Positions 6,378 through 10,460 of a stretch of 10,460 nt of DNA are shown here, piece after piece. Position 1 is the stretch's first letter, and the number at the start of each line of letters is the position of its first letter. Location: assembly GCA_903939665.1 (NCBI GenBank), contig CAJAHZ010000059.1, positions 1 to 10,460 of the forward strand, read 5' to 3'. Source of the DNA: an uncultured Pseudomonadota bacterium. Its GTDB lineage: Bacteria; Pseudomonadota; Gammaproteobacteria; Burkholderiales; Rhodocyclaceae. Both the position numbers and the translations under genes were made by a program. The notes beneath the pieces were generated by a model that saw only the letters and a list, made by a program, of their open reading frames with translations, was not told the DNA's origin and ran no database searches.

Positions 6378-6727
6378 GCATCGAAGCCCTTGTCGGTTAA
6401 GGCGCCAATCGGCAGGTCGTCAGCGAGTAAGGCGCTGTCGATGGCTTCAAGCTCGGATATTTGCTGGTCTGCCTGCCAGAAAGAGTAGGACGCGACGCAT
6501 ATGAGCAACCCAGTCGCCATCAGCAACTGCTTAACGTGCATGTTGTCGAACTGGTGCTGGATAAAGCCCCCGGCGGCAGCCAGGATCGATTGATGCACGG
6601 CGATTTTCTGGTGAGCCAATGCTCGCTGACGTGCCGCATCGAGGCGGGCGACTGTTGCCGGCGGCAGGTCGTGCAGCCCCCGGTTCAGGTGCTGCCGAAT
6701 CTTGTGGGCAAAATGCAATTCGTTCAT
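6350..6727 (-). CDS. DUF3619 single-pass membrane protein, candidate anti-sigma factor
   Basis: A 125-residue protein with a cytoplasmic helical N-terminus (1-64, including RQHLNRGLHDLPPATVARLDAA), one membrane helix at about 66-84 (rich in L, A, I and V) and a short C-terminal part with the acidic LLADDLPIGALTDKGFDAWL motif (100-119), typical of DUF3619. The N-in topology, small size and gene position directly after a sigma factor are what one expects of an anti-sigma factor, but no anti-sigma domain is recognisable, so that role is inference. The ATG at 6727 overlaps the sigma-factor stop by 4 nt (ATGA), with AAGGGA 7 nt upstream (6740-6735), so the two proteins should be made in coupled amounts. 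The 3' end overlaps the DUF3106 start by 28 nt. Confidence 0.88.
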   Translation of the reverse strand: MNELHFAHKIRQHLNRGLHDLPPATVARLDAARQRALAHQKIAVHQSILAAAGGFIQHQFDNMHVKQLLMATGLLICVASYSFWQADQQISELEAIDSALLADDLPIGALTDKGFDAWLKSASPH

Positions 6728-7287
6728 AGCGTGATCCCTTTTGCTTTCAGTGCTGCAGCCAGTGTGTGATTGGCGCGTGAGCAATGTGTTTTTACGCTGC
6801 CTTCCGAGCAGCCCATCGCCGAAGCAGTCTCGGCAACGTCCATGTCCTCCCAGTAACGCATGATGAAGGCTTCGCGTTGACGTGCGGGCAAGGATTTTAT
6901 TTCTTTTTCAATAATTCCAAGGACTTGCGATTGCTGAAGTTGTCCGTCCGGCGTGTTAGGAGTATGAGACCCCGATTCGATAGCAATAGTTTCCAGGGGG
7001 TCGTAGTCTTCGTCGTCATTGGGCGAAAGTGCCGAAAGCAGCGTGGTCCACAGTGAGCGGACCTTGCTGCGCCGGTAATAATCGCGAATCGTGTTTTGCA
7101 GAATGCGCTGGAAAAGCATCGGCAACTCTTCTGACGGACGGTCGCCGTATTTTTCAGCGAGTTTCATCATCGAATCCTGCACCACGTCGAGTGCGGATTC
7201 TTCGTTGCGCACGGCAAACATCGCCTGTTTAAAGGCGCGGCGTTCGGTTGTGGCGAGAAAATCTGACAGTTCGCGTTGGCTGGCCAG
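6724..7287 (-). CDS. ECF-type RNA polymerase sigma factor with apparent CTG start
   Basis: A 187-residue sigma-70-family protein with only regions 2 and 4, as in group 4 (ECF) sigmas. Region 2 is at about 17-75: FKQAMFAVRNEESALDVVQD binds core polymerase, and LFQRILQNTIRDYYRRSK reads the -10 region. An acidic linker (about 85-120) follows. Region 4 is at about 132-180, with a helix-turn-helix at DMDVAETASAMGCSEGSVKTH for the -35. The first ATG in frame is at 7221, but starting there would remove 22 residues (ASQRELSDFLATTERRAFKQ and neighbours) that belong to the family N-terminus. No ATG, GTG or TTG occurs between that ATG and the upstream in-frame stop. The CTG at 7287 gives the expected M-A-S-x-R-E-L start and has AAAGGA 8 nt upstream. 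It is the first gene of the cluster with DUF3619, DUF3106 and RDD. Confidence 0.88.
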   Translation of the reverse strand: MASQRELSDFLATTERRAFKQAMFAVRNEESALDVVQDSMMKLAEKYGDRPSEELPMLFQRILQNTIRDYYRRSKVRSLWTTLLSALSPNDDEDYDPLETIAIESGSHTPNTPDGQLQQSQVLGIIEKEIKSLPARQREAFIMRYWEDMDVAETASAMGCSEGSVKTHCSRANHTLAAALKAKGITL

Positions 7288-7295
7288 AGCGGGAA

Positions 7296-7301
7296 TCCTT
7301 T
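7296..7301 (-). promoter_or_regulatory. Shine-Dalgarno supporting the CTG start of the sigma factor
   Basis: AAAGGA on the minus strand at 7301-7296 is followed by 8 nt and then CTG at 7287. No comparable ribosome site precedes the internal ATG at 7221. An in-frame ATT overlaps the site itself and is therefore unlikely to be the start. Confidence 0.55.
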
Positions 7302-7326
7302 GGTGTTGTCGGGTGGGGCGGTGCCC

Positions 7327-7332
7327 ATTCTA
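7327..7332 (-). promoter_or_regulatory. Possible -10 box for the sigma-factor operon
   Basis: TAGAAT on the minus strand (5 of 6 to TATAAT), about 40 nt before the CTG start. No -35 of the sigma-70 type is found at the right distance. ECF sigma operons are often self-transcribed from unrelated promoters, so this may not be the true element. Confidence 0.22.
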
Positions 7333-7354
7333 CAGGCCCTTTTGAGCCGACGCC

Positions 7355-7383
7355 TTGACCAATCGAGGTCTAAGCTTTAACGT
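7355..7383 (+). promoter_or_regulatory. Candidate sigma-70 promoter for ilvIHC
   Basis: TTGACC (7355-7360; 5 of 6) and TAACGT (7378-7383; matches the key T1, A2 and T6) are separated by exactly 17 nt. A start near 7390 leaves a leader of about 35 nt. No start codon and leader peptide rich in branched-chain residues, and no attenuator hairpin, is visible between this point and ilvI, so classical attenuation is unlikely here. Confidence 0.45.
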
Positions 7384-7424
7384 TACAGGTTTTTTCGAGC
7401 AATCAGATTGGTAAGGCGACGGCA

Positions 7425-9134
7425 ATGATGATGACCGGTGCGGAGATTGTAATCAGGTGCCTGCAGGAAGAAAAGGTCGAATATGTATTCGGCTATCCTG
7501 GCGGGTCTGTCCTCCATATATACGACGAGCTGTTTAAACAGGACAAGGTCAAGCATATCCTGGTCCGCCATGAGCAGGCGGCAGTGCATGCGGCCGATGG
7601 TCTGGCGCGCTCGTCGCACAAGGTCGGCGTGGCGCTGGTAACCTCCGGCCCCGGTGCGACCAATGCCGTGACCGGCATTGCGACGGCCTACATGGATTCA
7701 ATTCCGCTCGTCGTTATTTCCGGGCAGGTGCCTTCGGCCTATATTGGTCAGGATGCCTTCCAGGAGTGCGATACGGTCGGCATCACGCGTCCCTGCGTCA
7801 AGCACAACTTCCTGATCAAGGATGTGCGTGACATCGCGGCAACGATGAAAAAGGCCTTTTACATCGCCAGCACTGGCCGTCCAGGCCCCGTGGTGGTTGA
7901 TATCCCGAAGGACATCACCGCCAACAAGTGCGAATTCGACTACCCGAAGACGGTTCAGATGCGTTCGTACAACCCGGTTGTCAAGGGGCATCTGGGGCAG
8001 ATCAAGAAGGCGGTTCAGCTGCTGCTTGAAGCCAAGCGGCCGATGATTTACACGGGTGGTGGCGTGATCCTCTCCGATGCGTCGGAACAGCTGACCAAAC
8101 TGGCGCGCCGCCTTGGTTTTCCGATCTGCAATACGCTGATGGGTCTTGGCGCCTATCCGGCGACCGATCCGCAGTATCTCGGCATGCCCGGTATGCACGG
8201 TACGGTTGAGGCGAATATGGCGATGCAGCACAGCGATGTGCTGCTGGCGATCGGCGCGCGTTTCGATGATCGCGTGATCGGCAATCCTGATAACTTTACT
8301 TCGTTGCCGCGCAAGATCATCCACATCGATATCGACCCTTCTTCGATCTCCAAGAGAGTCCGCGTTGACGTGCCGATCGTCGGCAATGTCGTCGATGTGC
8401 TGGAAGAAATGCTCAAGCTGCTCGACGCCGAAAAAGCGAAACCGGATGCGGCAGCGCTGGCTGACTGGTGGAAGGATATTGAAGGCTGGCGCGCCAAGCA
8501 TTGCATGAAGTACAAGCACAAAAAGAACGTCATCATGCCGCAGTACGTCATCGAGAAGCTCCACGAGGTGACCGGCGGCAATGCCATCGTGACTTCGGAC
8601 GTTGGCCAGCACCAGATGTGGGCGGCGCAGTACTACAAATTCGACAAGCCGCGTCGCTGGCTGAATTCCGGCGGCCTGGGGACGATGGGCGTTGGCCTGC
8701 CTTATGCCATGGGTGCTGCTCTGGCAAATCCGGATATGCAGATTGCCTGTGTCACCGGCGAAGGCTCGATCCAGATGTGTATTCAGGAGTTGTCGACCGC
8801 CAAGCAGTTCCGTCTGCCGATCAAGATCATCAACCTCAACAACCGCTACCTTGGCATGGTTCGCCAGTGGCAGGAAATGTTCTACGGCAGTCGTTATTCG
8901 GAGTCCTACATGGATTCGCTGCCCGATTTCGTCAAGCTGGCTGAAGCCTATGGCCATGTCGGAATCCGCGTTGAGCGGCCGGAAGATGTGGAGGGTGCGC
9001 TGAAGAGAGCCTTCATCGACCATAAGGACGATCTTGTTTTCATCGATTTCCTCACTGATCAGAAAGCCAACGTATTTCCGATGGTAGCGGCGGGTAAAGG
9101 CCTGTCCGAAATGATCCTGGCCGAAGATCTGTAA
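7425..9134 (+). CDS. ilvI: Acetolactate synthase large (catalytic) subunit
   Basis: ThDP- and FAD-dependent enzyme that condenses two pyruvates to acetolactate, or pyruvate and 2-oxobutyrate to acetohydroxybutyrate: the first common step of valine, leucine and isoleucine synthesis. It has 569 residues (E. coli IlvI 574). The N-terminal ThDP pyrimidine domain has VFGYPGGSVLHIYDEL (21-36) and the catalytic Glu in RHEQAAVHAADGLAR (E50). A central FAD-binding domain follows. The C-terminal pyrophosphate domain has the metal motif as GEGS (445-448) with NN at 472-473, then RYLGMVRQWQ (474-483). The motif normally reads G-D-G; Glu replaces Asp here. Three ATGs lie in tandem; the first (7425) is best spaced from AAGG at 7413-7416. 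The gene could equally be called ilvB. It is the first gene of ilvI-ilvH-ilvC and divergent from the sigma factor. Confidence 0.97.
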   Translation: MMMTGAEIVIRCLQEEKVEYVFGYPGGSVLHIYDELFKQDKVKHILVRHEQAAVHAADGLARSSHKVGVALVTSGPGATNAVTGIATAYMDSIPLVVISGQVPSAYIGQDAFQECDTVGITRPCVKHNFLIKDVRDIAATMKKAFYIASTGRPGPVVVDIPKDITANKCEFDYPKTVQMRSYNPVVKGHLGQIKKAVQLLLEAKRPMIYTGGGVILSDASEQLTKLARRLGFPICNTLMGLGAYPATDPQYLGMPGMHGTVEANMAMQHSDVLLAIGARFDDRVIGNPDNFTSLPRKIIHIDIDPSSISKRVRVDVPIVGNVVDVLEEMLKLLDAEKAKPDAAALADWWKDIEGWRAKHCMKYKHKKNVIMPQYVIEKLHEVTGGNAIVTSDVGQHQMWAAQYYKFDKPRRWLNSGGLGTMGVGLPYAMGAALANPDMQIACVTGEGSIQMCIQELSTAKQFRLPIKIINLNNRYLGMVRQWQEMFYGSRYSESYMDSLPDFVKLAEAYGHVGIRVERPEDVEGALKRAFIDHKDDLVFIDFLTDQKANVFPMVAAGKGLSEMILAEDL

Positions 9135-9145
9135 GGGGCGACAAG

Positions 9146-9637
9146 ATGCGACACATTATTTCGATTCTGCTGGAAAACGAAGCTGGGGCGCTCTCGCGCG
9201 TCGCCGGCCTGTTCTCGGCGCGTGGCTATAACATCGAGACGCTGACGGTGGCGCCGACCGAGGATCTGTCTCTCTCGCGGCTGACCATCGTCACTTCCGG
9301 CTCCGACGAGGTGATCGAGCAGATTACCAAGCAACTGAACAAGTTGATTGACGTCATCAAGGTCGTCGATCTCTCCGAAGCTGCGCACATCGAACGCGAA
9401 CTGATGTTGATCAAGGTTCGTGCTGCGGGAAAGGATCGTGAGGAAGTGAAGCGCCTCGCAGATATATTCCGTGGCCGAATCATCGATGTGACCGAGTCAA
9501 CTTATGTCATTGAATTGACCGGGACCAGCGCCAAGCTGGATGCTTTTATCCAGGCAATCGATACCAGCTTGATCCTCGAAACCGTTCGTACCGGCGTCAG
9601 CGGCATTGGCCGCGGCGATCGAATTCTTAAAGTTTAA
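9146..9637 (+). CDS. ilvH: Acetolactate synthase small (regulatory) subunit
   Basis: Regulatory partner of IlvI that raises its activity and confers feedback inhibition by valine. It has 163 residues, the same length as E. coli IlvH. The N-terminal ACT domain (about 2-77) begins RHIISILLENEAGALSRV, and the residues at the valine site known from E. coli (N11, G14, N29) are all conserved, so valine sensitivity is expected. The C-terminal domain (about 80-160) contains HIERELMLIKVRA and FRGRIIDVT. AGGGG lies about 7 nt before the ATG, and the gap from ilvI is only 11 nt, so the two subunits are co-transcribed. Confidence 0.97.
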   Translation: MRHIISILLENEAGALSRVAGLFSARGYNIETLTVAPTEDLSLSRLTIVTSGSDEVIEQITKQLNKLIDVIKVVDLSEAAHIERELMLIKVRAAGKDREEVKRLADIFRGRIIDVTESTYVIELTGTSAKLDAFIQAIDTSLILETVRTGVSGIGRGDRILKV

Positions 9638-9678
9638 CCAGACCGTTCATTGAACAAATTCGCACGAAAGGAATCACC

Positions 9679-10460
9679 ATGAAAGTTTATTACGACAAGG
9701 ACGCCGACCTCTCCCTGATCAAGGGCAAGAAAGTCACCATCGTTGGCTACGGCTCGCAGGGCCATGCTCATGCGCAGAACCTGAGCGACTCCGGCGTCAA
9801 GGTGACGGTTGGTCTGCGCAAGGGCGGTGCCTCGTGGAGCAAGGCCGAAAAGGCCGGCCTCAAGGTTGAGGAAGTCGCCAAGGCGGTCAAGGGCGCCGAC
9901 GTCGTCATGATGCTGCTGCCGGATGAGACTATTCCGCAGGTTTATAACGAAGACGTCGCCCCGAACATCAAGAAGGGCGCCGCACTGGCTTTTGCACACG
10001 GCTTCAACGTGCATTACAACCAGGTCATTCCGCGCGAAGATATCGATGTCATCATGGTGGCCCCGAAAGGCCCTGGTCACACAGTGCGGTCCGAGTACCT
10101 GAAGGGTGGCGGCGTACCTTCGCTGATCGCCGTGCATCAGGACAAATCCGGCAAAGCGAAAGCGATTGCTTTGTCGTATGCCGCAGCCAATGGCGGCACC
10201 AAGGGTGGCGTGATTGAAACCAACTTCCGTGAAGAGACCGAAACCGATCTGTTCGGCGAACAGGCCGTGCTTTGCGGTGGTGCCGTCGAGTTGGTCAAGA
10301 TGGGTTTCGAAACCCTGACCGAAGCCGGTTACGCGCCGGAAATGGCTTATTTCGAGTGCCTGCACGAACTCAAGCTGATCGTTGATCTCATGTACGAAGG
10401 CGGTATCGCCAACATGAACTATTCGATCTCGAATAACGCCGAGTACGGCGAGTACGTAAC
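9679..10460 (+). CDS. ilvC: Ketol-acid reductoisomerase (NADP+), first 260 residues (cut by window edge)
   Basis: Converts acetolactate and acetohydroxybutyrate, the products of IlvI/IlvH, to the dihydroxy acids by Mg-dependent alkyl migration and NADPH reduction. The N-terminal Rossmann domain has GYGSQGHAHAQNL (23-35); the cofactor loop LRKGGASW (46-53), with R47 and S52, fits NADPH use. Catalytic metal ligands D190 and E194 (in TETDLFGEQ), E226 and E230 (in FECLHE) and the substrate serine S251 are all present at standard class I numbering. About 78 residues of the usual 338 lie beyond the window. AAGGA sits 6 nt before the ATG. It is 41 nt downstream of ilvH, same strand, most likely the same operon. 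Confidence 0.97.
   Translation, partial: MKVYYDKDADLSLIKGKKVTIVGYGSQGHAHAQNLSDSGVKVTVGLRKGGASWSKAEKAGLKVEEVAKAVKGADVVMMLLPDETIPQVYNEDVAPNIKKGAALAFAHGFNVHYNQVIPREDIDVIMVAPKGPGHTVRSEYLKGGGVPSLIAVHQDKSGKAKAIALSYAAANGGTKGGVIETNFREETETDLFGEQAVLCGGAVELVKMGFETLTEAGYAPEMAYFECLHELKLIVDLMYEGGIANMNYSISNNAEYGEYV

Noticed and set aside
7190..7326. ATG-started short frame upstream of and overlapping the sigma gene (minus strand, start at 7328-7326)
   Set aside because: It is out of frame with the sigma factor, has no ribosome site of its own and encodes nothing recognisable; the sigma frame explains the region.
7288..7424. Leader peptide and attenuator for the ilv operon
   Set aside because: No ATG precedes ilvI in this gap, GTG-initiated frames are not rich in Ile/Val/Leu codons, and no terminator hairpin with a T-run is visible.
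7698..9023. Long minus-strand open frame (441 codons) opposite ilvI
   Set aside because: Antisense to a clear acetolactate synthase; its His/Arg/Asp-rich composition is the expected complement of ilvI codons.
9634..10365. Minus-strand open frame (243 codons) opposite ilvC
   Set aside because: Complement of a well-conserved ilvC with all catalytic residues; no independent signals.

Overview
This window reads as ordinary chromosomal DNA from a betaproteobacterium, most likely a Rhodocyclales member close to Dechloromonas or Azonexus. The evidence is protein sequence recalled by eye (PepA, HolC, LptF/G, IlvI/H/C), the gene order, high-GC codon use with many short gene overlaps, and the pairing of DUF3619 and DUF3106 genes with a sigma factor, a betaproteobacterial arrangement. 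The genus is an inference. No mobile element, CRISPR array, tRNA or rRNA was seen, and no stretch over 300 bases lacks a gene.

Layout. (1) Positions 1-3132, minus strand: pepA, holC, a small uncharacterised acidic protein gene, then valS, which runs off the left edge. The first three genes are joined by stop/start overlaps and are probably one transcript from a good sigma-70 promoter at 3173-3202. (2) Positions 3206-5352, plus strand: lptF and lptG, overlapping by 4 nt, the inner-membrane permease pair of the LPS export machine. They diverge from pepA. (3) Positions 5359-7287, minus strand: a four-gene cluster in the order sigma factor, DUF3619 membrane protein, DUF3106 exported protein, RDD membrane protein. 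Every junction overlaps. It converges on lptG with only 6 nt between stop codons. (4) Positions 7425-10460, plus strand: ilvI, ilvH and ilvC (cut at the right edge), the first two steps of branched-chain amino-acid synthesis, divergent from the sigma gene.

The most interesting part is the sigma-DUF3619-DUF3106-RDD cluster. It has the architecture of an extracytoplasmic-function regulatory system: a sigma factor, a translationally coupled single-pass membrane protein that could be its anti-sigma factor, an exported helical-repeat protein that could sense the periplasm, and a small polytopic membrane protein. No function is established by the sequence. Two details stand out. The sigma gene seems to start at a rare CTG codon with a well-placed Shine-Dalgarno. 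DUF3106 shows an 18-residue periodicity with L-x-x-x-Q/E-type unit starts reminiscent of the LTxxQ motif of Spy/CpxP periplasmic proteins.

A second lead is the uncharacterised protein between holC and valS. It has a disordered acidic middle and a helical C-terminus, and lies next to valS as popZ (DUF2497) does in alphaproteobacteria.
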